Shown here: positions 9,797 through 17,973 of the stretch, in pieces
Position numbering within the stretch: position 1 is the stretch's first letter
Layout of the letters: each line of letters starts with the position of its first letter
Assembly: GCA_900542805.1 (NCBI GenBank)
Contig: UQOW01000018.1
Coordinates: 1 to 37,584, forward strand
From: an uncultured Sutterella sp.
GTDB taxonomy: Bacteria; Pseudomonadota; Gammaproteobacteria; Burkholderiales; Burkholderiaceae_F
Reading direction: 5' to 3'
Length of the DNA: 37,584 nt
Notes under the pieces: model-generated
The model's database searches: none
Seen by the model: only the letters and a program-made list of their open reading frames with translations
Told to the model about the DNA's origin: nothing
Program-made: the position numbers and the translations under genes

Positions 9797-10800
9797 TTAA
9801 AGTTTTTCCCAGGGAGCCGGAACCGGAAAACGCCTTTTTAGGTATGCAATTGCTTCATCTGCGCTGTTGTCCGTAAGATTGTTGAAACAGACAGTTTTTG
9901 GATTGAAGATGCGAATGTCTCTTATTACCTTTTTAACTTCCTTCTTGTTAGCGGCGTTCCGGGAGACAGCCACCATCTCAACGGACGCGAATAGTTCTTT
10001 GAGCATCGCCCAAAGAGTTATTTTGGGCCTAAAAACGCATGGGCACCCGAAAGTGTTAATCATTTCGTAGGAGAAAAGAACCCTCGATATTTCGTTGCCT
10101 GTTCTGAACGGAGCTGCGTTGCAAACATAAAGTTCAGGGTATTTTTGGAGAATCTTTCTGAAAAGTGTTTTTGTGTAGGCGTCAAATGAGTGTGCAGGCG
10201 TGTAGAAGGGAATTGAATATCCATTTTTTTCTCGGTACAACTCCCACGCGCGAACGAGCGTCTGTTCCCAATCAGTGATTACGTGATTACTCAAAATATC
10301 TCCACCGTTTTTTGGGGTAAAGGATTTTCTAGACGGTTTGTACATCCAAACCATTGGCTTTCCTTCCTCTGAAAAGAAATCCCTTTGTTCAAGCGATCGA
10401 TTTAACATCGTGTCATCGTTTGCATATATAAAATGCTCAGAAAGACCGGGAATCCTATCCAGATACATCTCGATGCCAATAGACGAGAAAGTAGGCAAAA
10501 TGTTGGCAGGAATGAACTCTGTGTGATCTACGATAGAGATCGTTGGATAATCAGCTAGCCAAGAAGGGCGCTGATGATTCGTGACGAGAAAGATGTGCCG
10601 AGCCCAAGGGGCGTACCTGTACACAGATCTTAGTGCAAAGCGCAGTTCGTCATGCTGGATATAACGGATATCCCCGATGTTATCGTCAATCAATGCCGGG
10701 GTCGATTGCCTCATCCTGGTGTTTTTTGGCGAGCAAACTTTGGGTCCGAACCACTGCACCACAGAAAAACAAAGTCAATTGGAAATTTTTCAGATGCCAT
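9797..10800 (-). pseudogene. Stealth-family capsular polysaccharide phosphotransferase, frameshifted in an A6 tract
   Basis: Stealth proteins transfer sugar-1-phosphate units in capsule and exopolysaccharide synthesis. Conserved region 1 (FPIDFVFLWCSGSDPKFARQK) is read from ATG 10800. Conserved region 2 (DELRFALRSVYRYAPWARHI...FIYANDDTML) and the later regions lie in the next frame, open to 9797. The switch falls in a run of six adenines on the coding strand (T6 at 10722-10727). One more A would join the frames into a 334-codon protein. An in-frame stop directly precedes ATG 10800, which supports that start. As sequenced, region 1 ends after about 30 codons, so the product would be inactive unless slippage restores it. 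A sequencing error in the homopolymer is also possible. Confidence 0.75.
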
Positions 10801-10875
10801 TTACTTATGTAATACTGTGGATTACACAGTTATTTATGAAGCTTTCATGAAAATATTTCTTCATCACATTAATGT

Positions 10876-11934
10876 TTATGGGAAAAAATGGGCTTGACGC
10901 CGTTTGTGTCGTAATCTCCGAACAGCTTCACGGAAATAAGCGTAAACATAGTTAAAAACAAAACCAAGTCGAATTCTATCTAGCTTTACTTCAGCAGATT
11001 TATTTAGCGGAAAGTCAAAGGAAGACTTGCTTACTATCAAGCAGTGATTAAAAAAAATGCGTTTTTCTTCTAATGAACAATCCCCGCTAAGTTTTGAATA
11101 AAGTTCTTGTGTTAAATGATGTATATACTCCGTCTGAATCCCTATTTGAACGGCTTTAGAGAAATATTTTCGGATTCGGAATAGGTTTTCATAAACAGCA
11201 AAGTCTGTTATTTTTGCATTTCTTCCATTCGAAAGAGAAGAGATTCTTCTCCTGTAAAAAAATAAAACATCAGGGACAAGGACACCAGTATCTAATAAAG
11301 GAATCGCTCGAATGAAAAAGTCTTGGTCTTCACAGGCATGAAGATTCTCATTAAATCGTAAGGAGTGAATTCTAGATAGACGGAAAAATCTATTGCTCAA
11401 GAAGAGTGAACTAGTTGAATTCGGTTTGATTTTTTTGTGTGTTTCTCTTGAGACGTGGAAGAATTGCGCAGCAATATCATCGTTCGTTAATGGTTGTTTT
11501 TTCGGGATTTGTCCCCTAATAGGGTATTTCCCAGACATGGAGAAGGACTGGTAAGAACAAACGCCGTAATCAGCATTCTTACTAGAGAGTTCTGTTACGA
11601 ATGTTTCCATGAACAAAGGAGAAACGTAATCATCCGGGTCTAGGAAACACACAAACTCGAAATTGTTGACTTTGTTGATTGCTTCCAAAGCAACATTTCT
11701 AGCAGAAGAAACTCCTAAATTTTGTTTATGGATGACGATGAAACGATTGTCGTTTTCTGCGTACTCGTCAAGAATTGCTCCTGAGTCGTCTTTTGCGCCG
11801 TCGTCAACAGCAAAAACAGTGAAGTTTTTATAGGTCTGAGACCGCAATGAATCAAGACATTCTCGAAGATAGCGTTCGACGTTATAGACGGGTAAGACTA
11901 CAGCAACTCTTTGGTTTAGAGTGATTCTATCCAT
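10876..11934 (-). CDS. Glycosyltransferase family 2 (GT-A fold)
   Basis: This enzyme of about 352 aa transfers a sugar from a nucleotide donor to a glycan, probably on a lipid carrier at the inner membrane. The GT2 domain begins at RVAVVLPVYNVERYLRECLDSLRSQTYKNF. Next come AVDDGAKDDS, NLGVSSARN and the DxD-like metal site FLDPDDYVS, with CEDQDFF further on as the likely acceptor or base region. The C-terminal 120 residues are not recognised. I place the start at 11934 (MDRITLNQRV). The open frame runs 62 codons further upstream, but that extension is not GT2-like and reaches IS-derived sequence. No strong Shine-Dalgarno is visible. The gene is AT-rich and contains A7 and A8 tracts. The donor sugar is unknown. 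Confidence 0.85.
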   Translation of the reverse strand: MDRITLNQRVAVVLPVYNVERYLRECLDSLRSQTYKNFTVFAVDDGAKDDSGAILDEYAENDNRFIVIHKQNLGVSSARNVALEAINKVNNFEFVCFLDPDDYVSPLFMETFVTELSSKNADYGVCSYQSFSMSGKYPIRGQIPKKQPLTNDDIAAQFFHVSRETHKKIKPNSTSSLFLSNRFFRLSRIHSLRFNENLHACEDQDFFIRAIPLLDTGVLVPDVLFFYRRRISSLSNGRNAKITDFAVYENLFRIRKYFSKAVQIGIQTEYIHHLTQELYSKLSGDCSLEEKRIFFNHCLIVSKSSFDFPLNKSAEVKLDRIRLGFVFNYVYAYFREAVRRLRHKRRQAHFFP

Positions 11935-12107
11935 ACTAATAACTGAATAAAGTTCAAAATGTTTTGAGGCCTGCTGGGGAGGGCAATCAGTGCCTTCTGT
12001 TTCGGGGCTATCAATTATATCATGGAGCTCAGAATTCAACAAGCGCTCTATGAATTGACCATTTGGGCCAACATCGCATTTTAGAGGACGGCAGCATTTT
12101 TGTTGTC

Positions 12108-12372
12108 CTATGCCTTGCATCTCCGCATGGTATAAGTTTTACTAATCGTGCCCTTAAGAGCGGGAGGATTTACTTTAGTGTTGCCAGTTGGTGACAGAAT
12201 GGCTGCCTCTTGGGCGTCGCGGAATTGATTCAGGAAACGACACGATTTGCCCCCTATTTTTTCAAATAGTTTACTCTTCAAGGCAGATTTAATGCGATAA
12301 CTGTCGCCGGTGATAGTCACAGGAGTACAGTGATGGAGTAATCGATTCAGGATAGCCGTAGCAACGGCCGGG
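12108..12372 (-). pseudogene. Remnant of an istB gene from an older IS21-family element
   Basis: Read on the minus strand from the IS boundary, the frame gives HPAVATAILNRLLHHCTPVTITGDSYRIKSALKSK. This closely parallels the C-terminal region of the istB of the neighbouring IS (DPTVATAILERLLHHCTVITIRGDSYRFQSGIKTK) but is clearly diverged, so it comes from a different IS21-family element. The fragment stops exactly where the intact terminal repeat begins. The rest of the older istB is not found beyond the other end of the IS. Confidence 0.65.
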
Positions 12373-12410
12373 TGTCAAGCGAACAAATTTATCCCCAAAG
12401 AAACGACAAA
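12373..12410 (+). repeat. IS21 terminal inverted repeat, istB-proximal end
   Basis: 38 bp beginning TGTCAAGCGAACAAATTTAT and ending in CGACAAA. It matches the reverse complement of 14714-14752 with two substitutions and one single-base gap. Confidence 0.85.
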
Positions 12411-12549
12411 AATTACCCAGCCCTGGTTTCTTAAGTTTTCTTTTATTTGCAGTCGTTTGGTTTATTTTTTTTTGCCACCCGCAGGGCTCAAAAACTTGGC
12501 CCAAGAGCGCAAAAGGGCGTAGCCATTTTGCGCTGAGGGAATGCCTCTT

Positions 12550-13388
12550 TCACAATGTCTGCATTGCGATTTCCGTTAAATCGGCCACCGGCGTTTGCCT
12601 GGGCACTTTTTTCTTATCGTGCTCCTGAGTGCAGTTTTTTGTTTTGATTCCGCTCTGGAACCGATAGCTGTCTCCTCGAATGGTGATGACAGTACAGTGA
12701 TGTAACAAGCGCTCCAAAATCGCTGTTGCAACTGTTGGATCTCCAAAAATCATTCCCCATTCACTGGCTAGTCTATTGCTCGTGATGACAATACTTTTGT
12801 TTTCATGCCGTCTGCAAATCAGCTGGAAAAACAAATGTGATGTTTGCGCACTTATCGGAAGATACCCAAGCTCATCGATAATTAACAGTCGCGGTTTGTT
12901 CGGTATATTGAGACGCTCACTTACTGCTCCTTCTTTTCGGACCCTTTCGAGGGCATTGATAAGCGATGTTGCCGATATAAACAGCGTAGAATATGCGTGT
13001 GTAACCGCTAATCGGCCTAGTGCAATGGTCAGATGAGTTTTGCCTACTCCGGGTGGGCCAAGGAACAAAACACTTTCTCCTGTGCCAATCCATTCAAGCT
13101 TACAGCGTTCTCTTATTAGACCGGGATCAAGACTTGGCTGAGCACTCATGTCGAAGTTTTCTATCGTGCAGGTTCGAGGGAAGTGGCCCACATCAGTGCT
13201 AGCCGTATGCGGTTATTCTCTCGTTGGTCGATTTCCTTCTGAAAGAAATATTCCAATGCCTCTCTTAGAGTCATTTTCGATTCAGTCGCAGTATCCAATA
13301 ATGTGCCCATGTTTTCTCGCATCAGCGAGAGACGAAGTCGTGCTGCCATTTGACTTAATCGTTGGTCTGTTTCACGTATGGTAGTCAT
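12550..13388 (-). pseudogene. istB: IS21 helper ATPase IstB, frameshifted
   Basis: IstB is the AAA+ ATPase that selects target DNA and stimulates the IstA transposase. The N-terminal part (LREALEYFFQKEIDQRENNR, then IRLALM) is read from ATG 13388, which overlaps the istA stop as TAATG. The remainder (GHFPRTCTIENFDMSAQPSLD, Walker A GPPGVGKTH, Walker B LLIIDELGYLP) lies in another frame from about 13190. Restoring one base near 13190 gives a continuous protein of 279 aa, close to the IstB norm. The two open pieces as they stand end at 13161 and begin at 13191. Confidence 0.8.
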
Positions 13389-14635
13389 TACCAATCCCCT
13401 CCCAAGGCTTGTGCGTAAGCACTTATTGGTCGCTGCAAGGAATTTCGTTTCATCTCCTTATCAATACCTGGAATATCTTTCGGATTCTCCTTCGTCTGCT
13501 CCCTCGGTTGATATACTTCCTCAACCTTGTCCACTTCGGCTACAACGCCGTCTTTGCTCACAGTCATGTTGGTGTCGATTATTTGGATTTGGACGTCTGC
13601 ATTCTTGACATCCTCTGGAAGCGGATAGAACTTGTTGTCGATGCGGACAAGGCCGTTTTCATCAACATGTCTGGTCTGTGTAAAAACCCGAACTTTGCGA
13701 GGTTTATCAAAAACTCGCATCGCTTTCTTTTCGACTTGGAAGCGCTCTTTCGGGGTTTTTAGTCCCGTCTTGAATTGATCCAAAATGCGCTCGTCAGCTT
13801 GTGTTAAAGACCACTGTTCCAGCCATGAATTCAAATCTTCAAGAGATTGGAATTCCTTTCCTACGAGTGCATTTTCTTTCACATAACGAACGGCTCGTTC
13901 AGCTTTTCCCTTGCACTGAGGATGTCTTGGTATTGCTGCAATCGGGATGAGTTCCCAAAAGGCACAGAATGGCTCATAACCGGTTGTTAAATGCGTTTCT
14001 CCACGGCGACGGTGTTCGGTCACAAGGTAGCGGCTGTTGTCTGACAGAAGAAAAACCAGAATAGCATCAAAGAAGGCAAAGGCACTTTCAATCCCATCGA
14101 GCCACGCGCCTTGATTTTCGGACAGGTATGCTTTTACAAAAATCCTTCGTGAGAATCCTAAAGAGCACACAATAAAATGGGCTCGAGTGATTTGTTTGTT
14201 AATGCAAACATCCTTTTTTCCAAAGTCAATCTGCATTTGCTGACCGGGCTTTGTCTCGTAGCGTATTGTTCGGGGGTTGTTTGTTAGCTCCTTGCGCAAC
14301 ACCTTGCAAAATCTCCGTAGTAATCGGAGATTAATCGACTTTCCTAACTCTTCTTCAATCTTTCGTTTGAGCGGCGAACAGTGACCTTCAAAATCCCTGA
14401 ACCATTGATAAACCTGCTCTTTATGTCTCTCTAGAAAACCTCCTTCCCGAATTCCTCCGCTCAAATAGAACCGAATCGTTTTTCGACTAAATCCTGTTAG
14501 CTCTGAGATTTTGACTTGTGATTTCCCTTGCTATGCGAGGTCTTGTATGACAGAAATCTCTATTGGTGTAAGCATTTTGGATGGACGTCCTTTTTGTTGA
14601 TGGCGTCCCTTCTTGCTCATTTTTTTATTTTTCAT
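13388..14635 (-). pseudogene. istA: IS21 transposase IstA, interrupted by an in-frame amber codon
   Basis: IstA is the DDE transposase of IS21. The frame starts at ATG 14635 (or 14620) with MSKKGRHQQKGRPSK, enters a helix-turn-helix and meets TAG at 14531-14533. It then continues in the same frame with KISELTGFSRKTIRFYLS and the catalytic domain. Acidic residues are seen in QMQIDFGKK, LLSDNSRYLV and KGKAERAVRYV. The family usually has a lysine or similar residue at the amber site (LAxQGKS), so one base change (AAG to TAG) would explain it. Without readthrough only the DDE part could be made, from an internal start such as TTG 14464, and it would lack DNA binding. Confidence 0.8.
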
Positions 14636-14713
14636 CCACTTTTCCCTTCTCTGAAGGGGCTGGGACCTTTTGTCGTTTCTCCTGGATACTAATCTGTCGC
14701 GTAACAGTTATTC

Positions 14714-14752
14714 TTTGTCGTTTTCTCTGGGAATAAATTTGTTCGCTTGACA
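14714..14752 (-). repeat. IS21 terminal inverted repeat, istA-proximal end
   Basis: 39 bp whose reverse complement begins TGTCAAGCGAACAAATTTAT and ends CGACAAA, the partner of the repeat at 12373. Its last six bases on the + strand are TTGACA, a consensus outward-facing -35 box. Confidence 0.85.
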
Positions 14753-14775
14753 GCTACCAAAACGGATGACATTAT
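14747..14775 (+). promoter_or_regulatory. Predicted hybrid promoter formed by the IS end, driving mltD
   Basis: The IS terminus supplies a perfect TTGACA at 14747-14752, and the flanking host DNA supplies CATTAT (four of six to TATAAT) at 14770-14775, with a 17-bp spacer. Outward -35 boxes at IS21 ends are established for IS21 itself. The predicted transcript would start about 90 bp before mltD. This is inference from spacing and consensus. Confidence 0.45.
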
Positions 14776-14873
14776 CCGCTGTGTTCCAACACACCTCCCC
14801 AAATACAGGAAAAGCATCTTTTGGGTAGATACAATACGTTCTTTTAGTACTATTTGTTACCTGTTCTTTGACC

Positions 14874-16379
14874 ATGCTGTCTTTTCGTCAAGCCCTTGCC
14901 CTGGTGGCTATTTCCTGTACGGTTCTCACTTTTTCTGGGAAATCTTTAGCTTCGGAAGCCGAGTCTCTCGCTATTGAGAATGAGGATGCCGTCGTCGAAG
15001 AGGATTCGTATACCAGCGATGTTTGGGAAAGAATCCGCAAGGGCTTTCGGATGCCGACATTAACTGGCCGACGCGTGACAACGCAACTCCGTATCCATGA
15101 GCGCATGCCGCAGTACATCGAACGGATGGCACAGCGCTCAAGCAAATACCTTTACCACATCGTAGAAGAGGTCGAAAAGCGCAATCTTCCGACTGAATTG
15201 GCATTACTCCCCTTTGTCGAAAGTGCTTTCCAACCCGAAGCTCTTTCCTACGCTAAGGCCTCCGGTCTATGGCAATTTACAGCCTCAACGGGCAATGTCT
15301 ATTCGTTGCAGCAGAACATTTGGAAAGACGACAGGCGTGATGTTCTGGAAAGCACACGAGCAGCACTCGATTACTTAGAAAAGCTCTATGCACAGTTCGG
15401 CGATTGGCAACTGGCACTTGCCGCATATAACTGGGGAGAAGGGAGTGTTGCACGCGCCATCCGACGCGCCAAAGCACGGGGACTTCCGACAGACTACTCA
15501 CATCTGAGAATGCCCCGAGAAACAGCCAACTATGTGCCCAAACTCGAGGCTATCAAGAGAATTGTTCTTAATCCCGAAAAGTACGGCATCACGCTTCCGG
15601 AGATTGATAATGAACCCTATTTTGTGCAATTGACAAAACAGCGCGACATCAGCGTAGAAACGGCTGCTGACTTGGCAGAAATGGATCCGAATGAGTTTCG
15701 GCAACTTAACCCGGGATTTAACCTCCCTGTAATTGTGGCTAACCACAATTCATCCTTTCTTCTGCCCATGGAAAACCTAGACGTTTTTTTAGATAACCTC
15801 GCGAGCTGGGTTGATACCGGTAAGTCCCTTTCGAGCTGGAAGCTCCACCGCGTCAATCCGGAGGAAACAACCTCGTCAATCGCATCTCTTTACAACATGA
15901 CTGAGGAAGAGCTCCTGCGGATTAACCACATTCCGAAAGGACGCAAGGTTTTAGCCGGCTCCGCTCTCCTTGTTGCAGCCGATGTCGGCGACACCGAGGA
16001 CATTACCCAAGATGCGCTGCAAGCACGTCTTGCACTTTCTGCGCCTGAAGTGCGACGTGTTGTTTATCGCGTCAGGAAAGGAGACACCGTCTCTTCGATT
16101 GCCGCTAAATACGGTATCTCTCAATCCTCTGTCCGTAAAACAAATCGCTTGCACACCTCGATAATTCGCGTCGGGCAACGTCTTGTCTTAACCGTTCCGC
16201 CCAAATCCCCGCGAACAAACCGCATTGTGGCCTCCAAGCACAATACTCACGTCGTACACCGCGGGCAGACACTTTATGCGATTGCCAAACAATACAAGAC
16301 GAGTATCGCAAGTCTTCGGAAATTAAACGACCTAGATTCGGTGCGAATCTACGCCGGACAACAATTGCGGATTCGCTAA
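14874..16379 (+). CDS. mltD: Membrane-bound lytic murein transglycosylase D with two LysM domains
   Basis: MltD cleaves the MurNAc-GlcNAc bond of peptidoglycan in the periplasm, forming 1,6-anhydroMurNAc. A signal peptide (RQALALVAISCTVLTFSGKSLASEA) is followed by the SLT domain with catalytic glutamate E116 in LPFVESAF, then GLWQFTAST and AAYNWGEGSV. Two LysM modules lie at the C-terminus, from about 385 (VVYRVRKGDTVSSIAAKYGI) and about 455 (HVVHRGQTLYAIAKQYKT). The length of 501 aa is normal. No lipobox cysteine follows the signal peptide, unlike E. coli MltD, so it may be a free periplasmic protein. The ATG at 14874 is preferred over TTG 14868; the Shine-Dalgarno is weak. The gene lies 121 bp from the IS and overlaps the end of the convergent fur by 4 bp. 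Confidence 0.92.
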   Translation: MLSFRQALALVAISCTVLTFSGKSLASEAESLAIENEDAVVEEDSYTSDVWERIRKGFRMPTLTGRRVTTQLRIHERMPQYIERMAQRSSKYLYHIVEEVEKRNLPTELALLPFVESAFQPEALSYAKASGLWQFTASTGNVYSLQQNIWKDDRRDVLESTRAALDYLEKLYAQFGDWQLALAAYNWGEGSVARAIRRAKARGLPTDYSHLRMPRETANYVPKLEAIKRIVLNPEKYGITLPEIDNEPYFVQLTKQRDISVETAADLAEMDPNEFRQLNPGFNLPVIVANHNSSFLLPMENLDVFLDNLASWVDTGKSLSSWKLHRVNPEETTSSIASLYNMTEEELLRINHIPKGRKVLAGSALLVAADVGDTEDITQDALQARLALSAPEVRRVVYRVRKGDTVSSIAAKYGISQSSVRKTNRLHTSIIRVGQRLVLTVPPKSPRTNRIVASKHNTHVVHRGQTLYAIAKQYKTSIASLRKLNDLDSVRIYAGQQLRIR

Positions 16380-16855
16380 CGGCGTTTCGTGTCGGGCTGT
16401 TTGTCTATTTCGGCCTTCTTACGGCATTCCGCACACAGCCCGTATAGCGAGAGGCTATGCCCTTGCAGTTCGAATCCGAGCTTCTCGGCGATAGCCTTCT
16501 GACGGTTTTCAATCTCGGGATCGACAAATTCCTCAATATTTCCGCAACGAACACACACAATGTGATCGTGATGCTCGCCGTTTTCAAGTTCATAGGTCGC
16601 AAGATCTGTTCCTAAATGACGCCGCACCAAGAGACCGGCTGTCTCAAATTGCGTCAGAACTCGATAGACCGTCGCCAAGCCGACATCCAAATTTTCGGCA
16701 AGGAGCATTTTGTACACATCCTCAGCCGTCAGATGTCGCACGGAAGATCCGGAGGCCTTCAAAAACAGCTCCAGAATACGCATCCGAGGCGTCGTCGCCT
16801 TAAGTCCGAAGCTTTTGAGCTCCAGCTGAGAAACACTTGCTGACGCTTCGCTCAT
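16376..16855 (-). CDS. fur: Ferric uptake regulator Fur
   Basis: Fur is the cytoplasmic iron-responsive repressor of iron acquisition genes. The winged helix spans about residues 10-85 (LKATTPRMRILELFL ... VGLATVYRVLTQFETAGLL). The metal sites follow: HHDHIVCVRCGNIEEF contributes histidines and the first CxxC, and LCAECRKK the second CxxC. The length is 159 aa. The start at 16855 is chosen because GGAGG precedes it by eight bases. It is divergent from bamE, an arrangement common in betaproteobacteria. I see no convincing Fur box in the intergenic region, so autoregulation is not supported here. Confidence 0.95.
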   Translation of the reverse strand: MSEASASVSQLELKSFGLKATTPRMRILELFLKASGSSVRHLTAEDVYKMLLAENLDVGLATVYRVLTQFETAGLLVRRHLGTDLATYELENGEHHDHIVCVRCGNIEEFVDPEIENRQKAIAEKLGFELQGHSLSLYGLCAECRKKAEIDKQPDTKRR

Positions 16856-16937
16856 CGTTCGCCCCTCCAAAAACGTTGAATACGGCTATCATAGCGACTT
16901 AATCGGTCGGACGAATCCTATTGAAACGATTTTTTCT

Positions 16938-17336
16938 ATGACAAAACCGCAACTGATACTGCCATTTGTCGCCGCCTGCGTGCTTGCACTTGCCGGCTGC
17001 AACTACAACAGCTACGTTTACCGAATTGACGTTCCGCAAGGAAATCTCATCACCGAGGAAATGGCCGAACAAGTACGCACGGGCATGACACGTGAGCAGG
17101 TGCATTTTCTTTTGGGAGAAGCACTCGTTCAAAGTGACTTTCACATGAACCGCTGGGACTACGTGTATTACTTTAATCCCAGGCACGGGAAAGTTCAGCT
17201 TCGCAAAATGGCCGTCTTTTTTGACAAAGAGGCGAAGGTCGAGAAAATCGTCAGCGACCCCTTGCCGAACGAAACACAAGCCGATGAAGCCATCCTCGGC
17301 GCCCAAATTGATTTAAAAAAGAACACGAAGGAATAA
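16938..17336 (+). CDS. bamE: Outer membrane assembly lipoprotein BamE (SmpA/OmlA)
   Basis: BamE is a lipoprotein of the BAM complex that helps insert beta-barrel proteins in the outer membrane. A lipoprotein signal peptide ends in the lipobox LAGC with C21 as the acylated residue. The SmpA/OmlA fold follows: VPQGNLITEEMAEQVRTGM, REQVHFLLGEALV, and NRWDYVYYF with KMAVFFDKEAKVEKI. The length of 132 aa is typical. The gene ends 2 bp before the next ORF, so bamE, the zapB-like gene and zapA probably form one transcript ending at the hairpin at 17931. Confidence 0.93.
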   Translation: MTKPQLILPFVAACVLALAGCNYNSYVYRIDVPQGNLITEEMAEQVRTGMTREQVHFLLGEALVQSDFHMNRWDYVYYFNPRHGKVQLRKMAVFFDKEAKVEKIVSDPLPNETQADEAILGAQIDLKKNTKE

Positions 17337-17338
17337 CC

Positions 17339-17605
17339 ATGAATGAACAATTAAACCAACTCGAACAATCCGTCTCTAAGATTTTGGAAAGCTACCGTGC
17401 CCTTAAGGTTGAAAATGAAGCCTTGAAAGCGGCCGTCGAAAATGCTCGCGCCGAGGCACAAAACATTCAAGCCGAACGCGACCAACTCAAGAGCGCCCAG
17501 GCCGCCTTTGAAGCGGAAAAGGCCGCCCGCGAAGCGCAGCAGGCCGAATTAGCGCATCGCCTAGATGCCATTATCGGTGCCTTGCAATCGGGAACGGAAC
17601 ACTAA
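17339..17605 (+). CDS. ZapB-like coiled-coil cell division protein
   Basis: This 88-aa protein is almost entirely a heptad-patterned coiled coil (LEQSVSKILESYRALKVENEALKAAV...), rich in Glu, Ala and Gln, with no signal peptide. Small coiled coils directly upstream of zapA are typically ZapB/DUF904-like proteins that help organise the Z-ring. The assignment rests on composition and on the neighbour zapA, 6 bp downstream. AAGGA precedes the ATG at suitable spacing. Confidence 0.7.
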   Translation: MNEQLNQLEQSVSKILESYRALKVENEALKAAVENARAEAQNIQAERDQLKSAQAAFEAEKAAREAQQAELAHRLDAIIGALQSGTEH

Positions 17606-17611
17606 TTCATT

Positions 17612-17908
17612 ATGAGTAAGCTCACTCTGACAATCCTTAACCGGCAGTACGCCTACGATGTGGCGCCCGAGGATGAACAGACGCTTAGAGCGGCAGCCGA
17701 ACTGATTAATGCCCGTGCTAAGGAGATTCGCGGAGACTCGCGACTTCTGACGACCGAACGCATTGCTGTGTCGGCTGCCCTGCAAATTGCCTTCGATTCT
17801 CTGCGCGGCAATATCGGAAGTATTCCGGCCGATCCGGCAACACTCACCCGCGTGGCTACACTGCGGATGAAGATTGACGAAGCACTTGACCCGGCGCTCG
17901 GAGAATAA
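17612..17908 (+). CDS. zapA: Cell division protein ZapA
   Basis: ZapA binds FtsZ at midcell and bundles protofilaments. The N-terminal globular part (LTLTILNRQYAYDVAPEDEQTLRAAAELINARAKEIR) matches the ZapA family, and a helical dimerisation region follows (ERIAVSAALQIAFDSL). The 98-aa length is normal. It is the last gene of the bamE-zapB-zapA run and is followed by an intrinsic terminator. In many proteobacteria the 6S RNA gene follows zapA, but only 65 bp separate it from the convergent waaC here. Confidence 0.88.
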   Translation: MSKLTLTILNRQYAYDVAPEDEQTLRAAAELINARAKEIRGDSRLLTTERIAVSAALQIAFDSLRGNIGSIPADPATLTRVATLRMKIDEALDPALGE

Positions 17909-17930
17909 TAGGATTTGATGAACCAAACTC

Positions 17931-17969
17931 CACCGACAGACTATATAAATCTGCCGGTGTGTTTTATTT
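17931..17969 (+). terminator. Intrinsic terminator after zapA
   Basis: The stem CACCGACAGA / TCTGCCGGTG (17931-17940 and 17950-17959) has one mismatch and a nine-base loop. It is followed by TGTTTTATTT, and is oriented for the bamE-zapA transcript. Confidence 0.75.
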
Positions 17970-17973
17970 CCAT

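Larger units (their letters stand above)
12373..14752 (-). mobile_element. IS21-family insertion sequence, complete ends but damaged istA and istB
   Basis: A 2380-bp element is bounded by near-identical inverted ends starting TGTCAAGCGAACAAATTTAT and carries istA and istB in the overlapping order typical of IS21. Both ends finish in TG...CA. An imperfect extra copy of the end motif (core GAGAAACGACAAA) lies inside the istA-proximal end near 14669-14692, matching the multiple transposase-binding repeats known in IS21. No flanking target duplication is visible, so one side may have been deleted after insertion. istA has an in-frame amber and istB a frameshift, so the copy is probably immobile on its own. 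Confidence 0.85.

Noticed and set aside
10722..10730. Programmed -1 frameshift at A AAA AAC in the Stealth gene
   Set aside because: The classic heptamer is in phase with the downstream frame, not the upstream one, and no stimulatory structure is evident; an indel is simpler.
11935..12120. 62-codon N-terminal extension of the GT2 glycosyltransferase
   Set aside because: The GT2 domain begins right after ATG 11934; the extension is not family-like and runs towards IS-derived sequence.
14531..14533. Genome-wide UAG reassignment to explain in-frame ambers
   Set aside because: Several normal genes in the window end in TAG at family-appropriate positions.
12361..14760. Target site duplication flanking the IS21 element
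   Set aside because: The bases next to the two ends (CCGGG and GCTACC) do not match in any 4-8 bp register.
17909..17973. Possible 6S RNA (ssrS) after zapA, its usual place
   Set aside because: Only 65 bp separate zapA from the convergent waaC, and they hold an ordinary terminator.
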